From: Patiria miniata
Lineage: Eukaryota; Echinodermata; Asteroidea; Valvatida; Asterinidae
Direction of reading: 5' to 3'
NCBI RefSeq assembly: GCF_015706575.1
Contig: NW_024037067.1
Span: 7,639,909-7,703,908 of the forward strand
Length of the DNA stretch: 64,000 nt
Positions 55,701 to 63,658 of the stretch are shown one piece after another. Within the stretch, counting starts at the first letter, position 1; each line of letters opens with the position of its first letter. A model generated the notes under the pieces. That model saw only the letters and a list, made by a program, of their open reading frames with translations, was not told where the DNA came from and did no database searches. The position numbers and the translations under genes were made by a program.

Positions 55701-55889
55701 CCATGTCCGAATGTTAAAAAGGCGATAAGTTGAGTCCAAGTTACTCGGACTAACATTTTACTAATAATTCAATTCTTCCCGAAATAAGTGCAACGCGATT
55801 CAACTCACCTCACCCTCTTTCGGACCGAGTGTTGGGTTATAAATGAAGAATTGCTGCAGCATCACACAGCTCCTGGGAGTGGACGTCAT
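38868..55889 (-). CDS. CCZ1: Vacuolar fusion protein CCZ1
   Basis: This is a complete gene of fifteen coding exons giving 463 residues; animal CCZ1 is about 480. With MON1, CCZ1 forms the exchange factor that activates RAB7 on late endosomes and autophagosomes. All introns are GT-AG and every phase fits. The N-terminal longin-type region begins MLQQFFIYNPTLGPKEG. The middle carries YTAFLYNDQLVW and SGLEQDDMRILYKYLTTSLFP. The C-terminal longin region carries FKFVYFNQMNLAQKTTVH, MSDCWVVGKKSDQREFYV and the family's closing FTNIFFLD. The chosen ATG has A at -3. An in-frame ATG 15 codons upstream (55934-55932) is an alternative that would give 478 residues. Introns are packed with repeats. Confidence 0.96.
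38988..39144. mobile_element. Hairpin MITE in CCZ1 intron 14
   Basis: AACTAGTGAAG...TTGCGGTA at the left is inverted as TACCGCAA...CTTCACTAGTT at the right. The arms run about 63 bases and include AATCTCTTTTG and GTGGTTCTGA. It lies only about 65 bases upstream of the exon 15 acceptor. Half of it recurs at 11262-11313. Confidence 0.7.
39867..39994 (-). CDS. CCZ1: CCZ1 coding exon 14
   Basis: Residues 403-445, including MSDCWVVGKKSDQREFYVVI and NQKNATLTEIN, the most conserved block of the family. Acceptor TTTGTTTCAG, donor GTAAGG. Confidence 0.96.
40583..40729 (-). CDS. CCZ1: CCZ1 coding exon 13
   Basis: Residues 354-402, with FKFVYFNQMNLAQKTTVH and ISDINADFT. Acceptor CTCCTGCCTCAG. The donor GTGAAAAG is weak but places the phase correctly. 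Confidence 0.95.
40871..41100. mobile_element. Dispersed repeat, copy 2, with imperfect TIRs
   Basis: Matches 37620-37785. The ends ATAGACCCCTCTCAT and ATTTGAGAGAGACCTAT are imperfect inverted repeats, suggesting a non-autonomous DNA element of about 230 bases. Located in CCZ1 intron 12. Confidence 0.5.
41475..41683. repeat. Dispersed repeat, copy A
   Basis: It shares with 46725-46983, in the same orientation, AGATCCTTTC(A/G)GTCCTCGGGA, GTTGGGTCTTTTGTT, GTGTGCTTAGTCTATGGGAG-like and ACAAAGCATTGTCCTC. Short antisense open frames in the two copies resemble each other only because of this. Confidence 0.65.
41818..41932 (-). CDS. CCZ1: CCZ1 coding exon 12
   Basis: Residues 316-353, including LDWYKNIDSFIGPQLSSLAS and DIGEQYANRKGS. 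It corresponds to the LDF..LDSIVGPQL..LASDI block of other animals. Acceptor GTCATCAG, donor GTAAAA. Confidence 0.93.
42328..42361 (-). CDS. CCZ1: CCZ1 coding exon 11 (34-base microexon)
   Basis: Encodes ALSATVCLMVD plus one base. Too short to be found as an open frame; identified from acceptor TTCTGCAG, donor GTAAGT, the phase, and the match to the family's LSA.VC.M.D stretch. Confidence 0.9.
42520..42785 (-). mobile_element. tRNA-derived SINE in CCZ1 intron 10
   Basis: On the minus strand the head reads GGTGGCATTGGTGTCGCAGTG (A-box region) and GGTTTGATTCC (B-box, complement of 42717-42727). A body continues to about 42520. It differs in sequence from the other SINE-like copies here. A G-rich run precedes it at 42448-42485. 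Confidence 0.6.
42854..43353. mobile_element. MITE with CAGGGTGAG termini, copy 2 (full palindrome)
   Basis: About 500 bases, palindromic throughout. The left arm (CAGGGTGAGTAAAAA, ACTGAAGTTCTGCATGTAGC, GAAAGCCCAATTCATAAG) is inverted at the right, ending CTCACCCTG. TA follows the right end; the left is GGA instead of TA, so the target duplication has decayed or differs. Closely related to 29740-30127. Confidence 0.75.
43511..43628 (-). CDS. CCZ1: CCZ1 coding exon 10
   Basis: Residues 265-304, with FVTGPTDPHDQQ and PPKIFVNNGSHIEELHLVVY, matching the conserved PKIFVN....EELHL.VY. Acceptor TTTTGTCAG, donor GTAGGT. Confidence 0.95.
43889..43944 (-). CDS. CCZ1: CCZ1 coding exon 9
   Basis: Residues 247-264, a polar stretch (LKETTIKSNQTLG) ending STHYGK with the next exon. 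It aligns with HYGRF of other animals. Acceptor TTTTTTCCAG, donor GTAAGT. Confidence 0.9.
44030..44310 (-). mobile_element. tRNA-derived SINE in CCZ1 intron 8
   Basis: On the minus strand TGGCCAGGTGGTTAG (A-box) and GGTCGAATCC (B-box, complement of 44248-44257) are followed by CTTGGGCAAGCCACTTCATCCCC and a body ending near GACTGGCATC. A degraded relative lies at about 45245-45350. Confidence 0.65.
45245..45350 (-). mobile_element. Degraded SINE fragment
   Basis: Contains AAAGTGGCTTGCCCAAGGACAC and GATCATGAGT, matching the 44030-44310 copy; most of the tRNA-like head has decayed. Confidence 0.5.
45396..45477 (-). CDS. CCZ1: CCZ1 coding exon 8
   Basis: Residues 220-246, SGLEQDDMRILYKYLTTSLF and onward, nearly identical to the vertebrate block. 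Acceptor ATTTCTCCAG, donor GTAGGT. Confidence 0.96.
45904..45948 (-). CDS. CCZ1: CCZ1 coding exon 7 (45-base microexon)
   Basis: Encodes QIKYTAFLYNDQLV, with Trp219 completed by the next exon. Acceptor TTCTAATTGCAG, donor GTAAGT. It matches KYTAFLYNDQLIW of vertebrates. Confidence 0.95.
46304..46434 (-). CDS. CCZ1: CCZ1 coding exon 6
   Basis: Residues 161-203, YLLTLRLSHSDILEIHNGIL then PLDKNTYLRIQCFINLVEAS. Acceptor TTTTCTTCCCAG, donor GTAAGT. Confidence 0.95.
46725..46983. repeat. Dispersed repeat, copy B, interrupted by a C run
   Basis: Same family and orientation as 41475-41683. Where copy A has ACATAACCCCTGAGGAC this copy has a 51-base C run before GAGGAC. Confidence 0.65.
46743..46793. 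repeat. C51 homopolymer
   Basis: Fifty-one consecutive C in CCZ1 intron 5. True length is uncertain because such runs are hard to sequence. The long antisense frame with poly-Gly is an artefact of this run. Confidence 0.85.
46983..47130. repeat. GAGTAC-rich minisatellite
   Basis: Irregular repeats of GAGTAC(G/A)AGTAC with interruptions such as TTTGCCATG. The sequence just beyond (ACACATGTTCTCAAG) also follows the similar array at 59926-60080. Confidence 0.7.
47472..47555 (-). CDS. CCZ1: CCZ1 coding exon 5
   Basis: Residues 133-160, LFMGSFTSIMENNGIDQLKH then RLEHFYSR, matching LFNGTF....E..G...LK.RLE.FF.R of vertebrates. Acceptor TTCGTCGCAG. Donor GTACAT is non-typical after GT. Confidence 0.93.
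48365..48487 (-). CDS. CCZ1: CCZ1 coding exon 4
   Basis: Residues 92-132, including EKTKDGKTYHEYHEEDIQDS and VYSAVLKHAYKLFK. Acceptor TTTATTGCAG, donor GTAGGC. Confidence 0.95.
48966..49355. mobile_element. Nested foldback MITE in CCZ1 intron 3
   Basis: Termini CAATAAGCCATTCGCGAGT and the inverse of CAATAAGCCATTTGCGAGT bound about 390 bases. A second inverted pair (TATCACGTGATTCGGGGCAAG / CTTGCCCCAAATAATGTGAT) lies inside at about 49071-49241. Confidence 0.65.
49581..49674 (-). CDS. CCZ1: CCZ1 coding exon 3
   Basis: Residues 60-91, TFSTERPCESMHTQKTRHLY then LQPEKDFSIIM, matching TFSP....HTQK.R.F...PE..FW.VMV. Acceptor CAATTCCAG, donor GTCAGT. Confidence 0.94.
49980..50620. mobile_element. 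Decayed foldback remnant in CCZ1 intron 2
   Basis: GCCGCGACAGAACGT near 50222 is roughly inverted as ACGGTTCTGTTGCGGC near 50560. TCAGGTCAACCTT near 50020 pairs loosely with AAGTCGACCTGAGG near 50577. Arms are much diverged, so the boundaries are uncertain. Confidence 0.35.
50775..50885 (-). mobile_element. tRNA-like sequence (pseudo-tRNA or SINE head)
   Basis: On the minus strand, acceptor ACTGGAT, D arm GCTCAGTTGGCAGAGC, anticodon loop ATGGTTA, B-box GGTTCAAATCC and acceptor 3' side TCCAGT lie in tRNA order. The loop would give anticodon GGT (Thr). The T stem (ATAGG/CCCAC) has two mispairs and the anticodon stem one, so a SINE head or dead tRNA is more likely than a working gene. Confidence 0.55.
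50957..50976. repeat. C20 homopolymer
   Basis: Twenty consecutive C in CCZ1 intron 2, near the tRNA-like sequence. Confidence 0.8.
51361..51458 (-). CDS. CCZ1: CCZ1 coding exon 2
   Basis: Residues 28-59, EEKKILFYHPRNTSIDNQIK then NVGLSEAVIKFT, matching ..NKILFYHP......IRNVGL.EA...FT. Acceptor TCATTTGCAG, donor GTAAGA. Confidence 0.96.
51860..52183. mobile_element. Foldback MITE with 8-bp target duplication
   Basis: Termini CTAGGGTGGGTTGAAATCCC and inverse bound 324 bases, with arms of about 70 bases (CAAATGT, AACAAAAATG, TTACCAGAATTTCGTT). AGGTACCT flanks both sides (51852-51859 and 52184-52191). An 8-bp duplication suggests hAT-type transposition, though AGGTACCT is itself a palindrome and could partly belong to the element. 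Confidence 0.7.
52374..53809. mobile_element. Large foldback in CCZ1 intron 1
   Basis: Arms of about 77 bases: TTTTTTAAACATTTGGAGAT, GGTCGGGCGATAGTAGGGTCC, ATCATAAAGTA at the left are inverted at 53731-53809. A shorter palindrome (52459-52661) is nested inside. The right end continues into CTAGCTACTCGGACTAGTA, resembling the ends of the palindrome at 54692-55754. Confidence 0.65.
52459..52661. mobile_element. Palindromic MITE nested in the larger foldback
   Basis: TTGTCGCACAGGCCTTGTTGG and the inverse CCAACAAGGTATGTGCGACAA bound arms of about 95 bases containing GGCTGCCATTTTGAATTC and AATTGACTGGCATCAGACC. The centre is GGTCGCCATGGCGACC. Confidence 0.75.
53924..54257. mobile_element. Foldback MITE, 334 bp
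   Basis: TAGCCCCATCAATGTGGCCA at the left is inverted as TGGCCACATTTATGGGGCTA at the right. Pairing continues through TTTACTGGAC and CCGTAAATAAAGGCCACACTT, and inward through GCCTTTTTCAGATGTC and its complement. Confidence 0.7.
54692..55754. mobile_element. Palindromic element of about 1.06 kb in CCZ1 intron 1
   Basis: Left arm from TAGTCCGAGTAACTTGGACC to about 55207; right arm is its inverse, ending GTTACTCGGACTA. The arms are highly similar over about 510 bases with scattered substitutions. A loop of about 30 bases lies near 55222. ATTTTAC flanks both ends (54685-54691 and 55755-55761), consistent with a 7-8 bp target duplication. Antisense-mirrored open frames in the two arms (MKSEIS...) follow from the symmetry; I see no transposase. 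Confidence 0.8.
55809..55889 (-). CDS. CCZ1: CCZ1 coding exon 1
   Basis: Residues 1-27, ending FFIYNPTLGPKEGE before GTGAGT. The homology to other CCZ1 proteins begins at LQQFFIYNP. The upstream in-frame ATG at 55934-55932 has C at -3 and is less favoured. Confidence 0.92.
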
Positions 55890-58800
55890 GGTGTCGGTGA
55901 GAAAACTTCCCCGGTTCTGATATCCAAAATACATGAGCAGTATATCTGACAAAATTCAGGCAAACATTAGCCATTAAATTTCAACAAGTTCCGAGCACGT
56001 TGACCCGACGTACCCGTACATGTATGGAAACTCCCTCATATTTTGGACAATCCATTACCAAATGGGGGTCACACAGTATTGATCGACTAATTGTATGTGA
56101 ACAATGACATTAAAATGCAGAAAAATAAAAATATGAATACTACACAAATTTATTCAAAATGCCTTTCGGTTCACGAACTTACCAGTTTGTCGACGGAACA
56201 ATTTCAGATCAAAATGTTTTGAGATGTCTACAATAGTTCCAACCTGTACCTTAATCAACGCTCCCGCAAATGCAATAAGTTCCGAGGTCAAAGGTTGTCG
56301 TATTTATTTGCATGTTATTTTTTAGATCTTGTCAACACGGACGAACAGGAACAGCTGATTGCATGCATACGCTGTACAATGATCTAGCAAAACCATACAA
56401 TTCTTTTGATAAGATATACTGTCCATTTAAAAAAAAATCTTACCCTGAAGAAGACTCCCGATTTAGTTAGTTTAAAGGGGGAAAAAATTATCAAACACAT
56501 TTTAAATCATCTTCGGCTAGATCATTTTACAGTTAGAGGCTCAAAACTAACGCAGATTAAAAGCCTATCTGGAGGGTTGCAGACCTCAAAAACAATATTT
56601 TTAAGAAATGTCCTTTTATTGAAAGTAAAACTTGCGACAGTATATCATCTCAAAAATGTGGAACTGTTTTTTTTTTGTAGATCTGAAGGGCCAACCTATT
56701 CTCTGATTCACTTACTGCACACACCGAGTATAAAGAATGTCCTTTTTTTTCAATGTGACACTTACAATAAAACACTAAACACCTGAATTACAAGTACTAT
56801 CACCAGAAGCAATTGCTAACTTTATTTGAGAACACAGACAACAAAATTTAAATATGGAATACATTTCTTCTCGTTTATAACTTCAACATTTACACATTTA
56901 AATGAACTGTCCAGGCTTGATGATTGTGAGACAATAGTTATCTTGGTTGTTGTAATGCTAGCTTATACATCAAAACTAGAATTGAATTCATCATATCAAT
57001 CAAACAAAATACCTCAATCAAATTAATACTAATGCCGAAAGAGATAGTTAAAATATACATATGGATGAGTTTATATGATTGACATTTGACCTATATTTGT
57101 CTCATGAATTAAACATGAACTGACAATGAATACAATTCAGAGTTTTTTTTTTTTACTTGACTTCAATTTAACTATTTTTTTTGTAAATCTAATGTCTTAT
57201 CGCATGGCAAGTTAAAATTACACATTAAACTCATAATTTACATTTTCTGAGTGCGTATGTCCATTTCTATTTTACCCATATTTACACATTCATGAGTACA
57301 TGTTACTTAGCATTGTTGTTTTTTTCTTTTGATGCAGACAACATTCATAGAAATATTATTTACATATCCAGAAAAAAATATGTAGCATAAATATACATGA
57401 CAACTTGATTGCGGCATTCACCAAGTGCTTAAGAATACAATCATTTAGTACTACATGACAGACTACAAGAGCCTCCAACACCATAAACCTAGAGAAAAAA
57501 TATTATAAGTCAAAGAATATAATGGGAATCCTGGGTAATTCTTCAGAAGGATATAATTTACTGTAAACTTTCTTTTATACAGTGAAAATAAAAAGGTGTT
57601 CATGTTAAGTTCAGAATTAATTGTTTGTTTAAGTCAATTTATTCTGGTTGAGGTGTCTTTTAATAAATTAATGACAGTCACACTTTGGTTACATTTTTCA
57701 CAAAATCTGATAAGTGAGGGTGAGTTTTTGCCATCATATTTCATTTAAACATGGAAGCATTTTTTTCACTTTTGGTGTAAATATGCATTAATGTCACTCA
57801 TAAAAATGGTTACATCCACCAAGAACCCCGAAAACACCAAAATATAATAAATACACAAAAGTAAACATTCCCAACTCCCAAGTGCACATTGAAATAACCA
57901 AGTCCAAATATTGTCAAGATAAATGAATGTAAGACCAAAGTTTCTGCAAATTCAAAAGAAACAAATGTTTTTCGTACTCTTGATTGTCTGAGCATTTCTT
58001 CCATCATTGTTGAACATGATAACATTGAATAATTGTGACCTAGTGATTTGACATGCGACAGACTCAACTACAGCTCTGTTATGTATAAGAACAAAAACTA
58101 TGGGTCTTGTGGAGGGTGGAGACCTTATTTGGCAGTTCCTAATATTCTGGCTAGTCACTCCAAAAAAATATCCAGATCCCCAATTTAGATCAACAGAAAA
58201 CAAACAGTGAAACAAAAGGAAAGAACTGGAACAGAGCCAAGTACACAGCGCTGGTAATACATAAATGCCCAGGAAAACTGGTTGCCTGCCAAAATGCCAT
58301 GTGTGTGTTGGTTGTAACTGGTACTTGGCCAGATTCAAGTGTCTGTGTCCCCAGGGCCCAAGCACAGGCTGATGATGCATGACCCTCCACAGGCAACATT
58401 CATGTGCCAGGGTCCAAACACCATGCCTGGATCTGACGCCAACCATTAATGTCATGCATAAATATCATCATCATTACAACATTAATAATTCAGTTTAGCT
58501 TGCACACATTTTTTTTGCATTTTCAAACAAGAATTTGTACAGAAAATGGATCAGCCTGTGACAGTGTAACAGTTGAGACTAATGATACAAGCAAAATGTG
58601 TTCACTTTTTATTTCTGCAAAAACAAAAGTCTCTGCCTGCAGCTCCTTGCAATCGTTCAGCAGACTTACCCCAACCAAACTTGTCCACCCTAATTTGCTC
58701 AATCTGAAGAAAAAAAACAGGGCAAAAATAATATAGTAATAACCTTATTAACAGAAACAAAACCCATTACTGTTTTTTAACCCCCCTCCAAAAAAAAAAC

Positions 58801-59925
58801 CCTCGCAAAATATATGCAAACAATTTAACAGATTGTGTCAAGTAAAGAATCAGTTTGAAAACTGTGTAAGCAACTCAGCTTTGTTATTGCACATTATAAG
58901 CTACAAACAAGCTAGATATAAAACAGCCAAACCACCAATGTCAAAACCATCCCCCAGTGAAATTCCAAATTCAAAACAAAACCATTAACCAATTATGCAC
59001 TGTACCGCCCTCAATCGCCCCGCCTACTACTCCCTGTAGCACCCCAAACCGCCCGAGCACTCTATGGTTCTACTGGTTAATCAGTGAATAAGTACAATGT
59101 AGTACTAGCTAATGGTTAGTCCATACACAATTTAAAGTGGAAATGCTTCATTTCATCCTGATGTGTATGATGAGTGTTGGGGGCATTTCGCCTACTTTAC
59201 AAATGGGCAACTTTAATCAATCACTTGAAAGTTGTTCTCCTTTTTAAAACAGTAACTTACCTGTTCTCTTTTGATATCAACACATTTCTTTTGACCCAAA
59301 CACATATTTAAATTACTGTTTAACCATTGAAACCCTTGTAAATGTAGGCTGTCTAATTTAAAGTTCAAGTGGAATTTAACAATCAAGGTGCCACATTCAA
59401 ATTTATGGATGCATTCCAAAGTGCAAGTAGAATGCAATATTAAGAAATTTTTAACATTATCTGCAGAAAATACCCACAAAACTATGAATTCTTCGACATT
59501 ACATTACACATCAACAACAACAAACAGAACTGAAGTCACAGAATACTAAATGAATTCAAACAAAACTCGAAATGCTGATATTGGCTACACAGTATTGCAA
59601 GGTTAATTTTCTACAAGCAGTTTTTTCGATTTACATTTCTGGAAAATAAAACACATCGGCAGGTTTATCACCAAATTTTTATGGCAAAATGTACATGATC
59701 ATTGAATTTACCTTAAACTGCTCCCTTGAATTTTCAATCTCAGTCTCTTCCACCTACTCAAATGTTCCAAAAATCCAACACTGTGAAGTCAACAATCAAT
59801 GCATTCTTGGCATTCAACAAAATTGGGACATTAAAGCCCACGTAAAGTCACAGTCTGGACTCTTGTATCTTTCATTAATATCATGCAAATCCAGGAGTGG
59901 TTTTTATCAGATCTGGGATGATTTG
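55890..59925. other. CCZ1 5' flank and non-coding stretch
   Basis: The CCZ1 promoter must start here, but I see no TATA element close to the start. The rest is AT-rich. A 34-base segment at 58670-58703 (-) has a good acceptor (TTTTTTTCTTCAG) and donor (GTAAGT) but no partner exon, so it is not called as a gene. Confidence 0.4.
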
Positions 59926-60085
59926 GTTTGAGTACGAGTCACGTTTGTATTCGAGTGCCTTTCCATGAGTACAAGTAACAGTACTTAGCCATGAGTACAA
60001 GTACTTTGCCATGAGTAAGAGTATATGAGTACAAGGCAAATTTTTTGAGTACGAGTACATTTCCAAGAGTTTTGAGTACGATTAC
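59926..60085. repeat. GAGTAC-rich minisatellite, second array
   Basis: Repeats of GAGTACAAGTAC and GAGTACGAGTAC with CTTTGCCAT-type interruptions, followed by ACACATGTTCTCAAG as at 47157. It is therefore the same family as 46983-47130. Confidence 0.7.
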
Positions 60086-60176
60086 TTTTAATGGTTACAC
60101 ATGTTCTCAAGGGCTTTGTGCTGTCAAACTAGGCATTAGATAAATGCAAAAGCCTCCCCAAACGGTAGAACATTCA

Positions 60177-60202
60177 CCCCCCCCCCCCCCCCCCCCCCCC
60201 CC
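60177..60202. repeat. C26 homopolymer
   Basis: Twenty-six consecutive C between two GAGTAC-rich arrays, similar to the association of the C51 run with the array at 46983. Confidence 0.85.
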
Positions 60203-60244
60203 GCATGTACCTCTTAAAGAAAATTAAAATTCCAGTGGAGAATA

Positions 60245-60410
60245 TTTCCATAAACACAAGAACAAGTGTGAGTACTTTGTAATGAGTTCGAGTACATGTG
60301 TTTTTTTTGGAGTGAGTACAAGTAAGAATGTGAGAACGAGTATGAATACGAGTACATTCTCATGAGAACAAGTACGAAAAACATTTATGAGTACGAGTAC
60401 TACAACATAA
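60245..60410. repeat. GAGTAC-rich minisatellite, third array
   Basis: Looser repeats of GAGTAC, GAGTTCGAGTAC and GAACGAGTATGAATACGAGT. Confidence 0.6.
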
Positions 60411-62560
60411 ACCTGTTATGAGTTGAACTGATGTTGCAATAAGGCAACTTAATGTCTAATGGCAAGTCTTGAGTATATACTGTTTTATCCAATTACTGAT
60501 CGTCAGGACTATAATGGTCATGGGCATAAAATCAAATCAATTATACAACCCCCCGAATTTTGCCACATTTTAAAAATTAAATACACTATCCTTATAATTA
60601 GATTTAGATATTTCATTACAGTACTGATTTTTTTTTTAAAATCTCAAATTCACTTTTGGAGGGTTTAAAAAACCAACATGAATATGTTCACAAACATATG
60701 TGAAGCTATATAAGCTAAACAAAATCATTGCCTGCAAGCCGAACTCTTCAAGAGATGTTAAGGAGAACTTTCAAAATGTACGCCTATTTGCTGAGAACAT
60801 AAATGTTTGATCATAGGAGGGAATCTGATGACAAGAAATGGAAAAGCAGGCTCTGCAAAGGCTGCTTGAGATGCTGATGAATACGGCTTGATCTTCTTGT
60901 TAACTGACACGGAGTCTTTATAATATCTTACGCTGTGATCAATATTGCAACGTTCTACAATAAGCTTTTCCTACTCTGCTTGATGAATATCAAAGATGAT
61001 ACAAGCAGACAGACCAATCAGGTGGTTTTAAGTGATACATTGTACATGTCAATATTCTTTACTGAAGACGTCAGGGTTTAACTTGACACCAAAATTTTAT
61101 ACAGCGTAAATAAGCATGCTGCCAGAAAATGAAAAGTATGTGCTTTTTAGTTTTGAGATATGAAATGGTTGCAAGACAGAGAGATACACTTAATACCATT
61201 ATAACTTTCTGCATTGGTTGTTTTTTATCAGTACAATTTTGAGCTTTTTAATGCAAGTATAAAATTGGGAAATTCATATTTGGAAGGAGTACTTACAAGT
61301 ACCGGTATTTGAATTACAACCAGTAAGAATTTCAGATTTTAATATAATTTTTTTTGTGATAGCAGAATTTCTGACGTTTGGATTTGAATTCCTTTTTAAA
61401 ATCAAGCCAGAGGGTGTTCAAGAGAGTCCCTAGCCTTTCAAGGGAAACTATATAATCATAACGTCATGCTCTGCTACTGAAATCACCCATGTGAATCGTA
61501 ATACATGCACCACACATCCATCAGGCAGTTTTGTTTAGAATATCTTCTGAGTTTGAAAGGTTCCGATAGATATGTGTTTTCATAAATGTGACATTAATGT
61601 GTCAATGCCAATGGAAGTTGCAGCCATGCATTTTCTTGTGCGTCCTCTCAATTTATTGGCAAAGGCCAATATTGGCCAGACAATATTCAGTTTGGTTGGA
61701 ATGGACTTATCCATGTCTCCAGATGTCATGCCGTGACGCGCTAGTGGTTTGTCACTCACGGTCTGATGACGCTGTTGCAATTTAGAAAGAGGAATCCTGT
61801 ACATGTAAGTAGGCATTACTGTACCTCCTCAAGAAGCTCACAATGCAAACCAAGGTATGTGAAATACAAGAGTCCAAGGATTATAAAGCTTTTAAACCCC
61901 CCCCCCCCAAAAAAAAGTTTCCTCCAGGAACGTACTTAAAGTACCTTATAGAAATCTCAGATTATCAGCAGCAAACAGAGTACTACATGTATGAATGTCT
62001 GAACATGATTTCAACACCAAGCATGCGTTTGACATGATTCTTTTCCCCTTATGATTTATCAAAAATAATATTCAGGAAAGAGGTGACACCTATCAAATTC
62101 ATGTGATACTTCTTCTAATTAGTGAGCAAATGTTCCTTTTTGCAAAGACGGAAAAAAGTTGTTAAGGAATTCTTAAGTCAAAGGAACAACCCAGTCAATA
62201 CATTCTGGATGTACATGTGTCTGCAAAACGAAGGAGATTAAACCACAAACATTTGGACAATTTCAGTGTGGATGGCTTGCCTGGCATTAGTTTTGTTTAA
62301 CCTTGCTTTGACATGTACATAGAGAATACCCACTCTAAAACAAAACTGGAAATGTGACAAAATATCTCAGACTAGTTTATGAATACATTGACTTAATACC
62401 CTTCCACCATCCGCCCTTGACGTGTATACAATGTCATCTTGTTTCAAGATATATATACATATATGTTTATGTCAATCTAAACTTTGTCTTCATCGTCTTC
62501 TTAAAAATTGGCTTGGCCCTGAATTTCTCTTTTTTTCCTCTCTTGATCAAATTTCTAATC
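60411..62560. other. Non-coding, no gene seen
   Basis: AT-rich. A short C run with A run lies at 61898-61916 and a small TATATATACATATATG repeat near 62447. No supported exon. Confidence 0.35.
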
Positions 62561-62959
62561 CACTATACTATTCCTAAGTTTTAGTTTCTTCATCATGGAA
62601 TAATCACAGAATCATAGTGGCTGGCAAACTTCTCAACAGCGCCCTCTACTGTTAACTTCAGTACACCAGCAGTACCCTCACATGCATGCATCTGACTAAT
62701 ATGACTCCCCCTTTCCAAGACTGGTTCCACACTGGCGAGATATCACTTGTACTTTATGCCAAACTCTTTGTTCATGACAGTGAATCCAGATCAGGACCTA
62801 TTTATCCCAACTTGGCCGTCTCCTACAAAAATGCGTTTTAGTTCACGTCCCTCATACGTCAGTTTTATACCAATTCTCATCATGCCATGGAAATTCCTCG
62901 ACACAAAATCCAAAATGGTAACGATGCAAATCTGGATCCCTCAGTTCAAACTTGTCTTT

Positions 62960-63192
62960 GAGTCAATCACTTTCCAGCAGACTTGGATGGTTGGATGTTT
63001 TTGCCCACGTCAAATACTGTACACAGTTTCTCTTGAAGTTCATAGTGAGTTGGATCCGACACTGGCCCTGTGGCCTTGTGGTCTCTCCTTTAGAAACAGC
63101 ACCCAGAGGGCGTTTGCTTCTGCTGGTCCACAAAATCTCGCACATTGAATCTCGGCTCGTTGGGACGTCTTGTCTTCTTCATTTTCAAATCC
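62960..63192 (-). other. Possible terminal exon, unrecognised
   Basis: On the minus strand GATCATTTTCAG (acceptor-like) ends at 63193. The following sequence is open for 33 codons in one frame (DLKMKKTRRPNEPRFNVRDF, ending GCCF and stop), for about 50 codons in a second, and is closed early in the third. It is less AT-rich than its surroundings. I do not recognise any of the peptides, and no other exon was found, so it may be a 3' exon of a gene lying beyond the window or a decoy. Confidence 0.25.
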
Positions 63193-63248
63193 CTGAAAAT
63201 GATCAGAACGAATGGGTTACTTTCTACAGTATGTTCTGAGTAATACTA

Positions 63249-63658
63249 AGGGAATAAATGTGTGCTTAGCCGGTTTTAAACACTATGTTTAAGACTGGTT
63301 GGAGTCTGGATGGGTGATAATTACCCGAGCCAAAGACAATTATCAGCATCCAGACTCCAACTGGTCTTATCCAGTTCGCGCTGGGATTATTTTGACATGA
63401 CCAGACCCAAGCGCAGGATTGTTTTTCACGAACCTAGATGCCAGATGGGTTTAGGCCGTCAACTGCGGGTAGCACACCCTGATATTTCTGGCCTCACTCG
63501 CTTGGAGCGGGTCTCAGACAGATATTTCTGGCCTCGCTCATTGCATGTTTATCCTTCATCCATTCTGAATACCGCATAACCTTTGCGTGTATACACATTA
63601 TCCAACGTGAACTGGTTAAACATAGTGTTCAATACCAGCCAAGCACATATTTATTCCC
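63249..63658. mobile_element. Foldback element near the window end
   Basis: GGGAATAAATGTGTGCTTAG and AAACACTATGTTTAA at the left are inverted as TAAACATAGTGTT and AAGCACATATTTATTCCC at the right. A tight hairpin (TAAGACTGGTTGGAGTCTGG and complement, 63288-63368) is nested at the left, and GATATTTCTGGCCTC is repeated at about 63480 and 63520. Confidence 0.65.

Noticed and set aside
56406..56786. 126-residue plus-strand ORF upstream of CCZ1
   Set aside because: AT-rich Lys/Leu/Ile/Asn composition, no splice sites and no recognisable motif.
62747..63148. 133-residue plus-strand ORF
   Set aside because: It lacks a good start context and any motif, and it overlaps a better, though still weak, minus-strand exon candidate.
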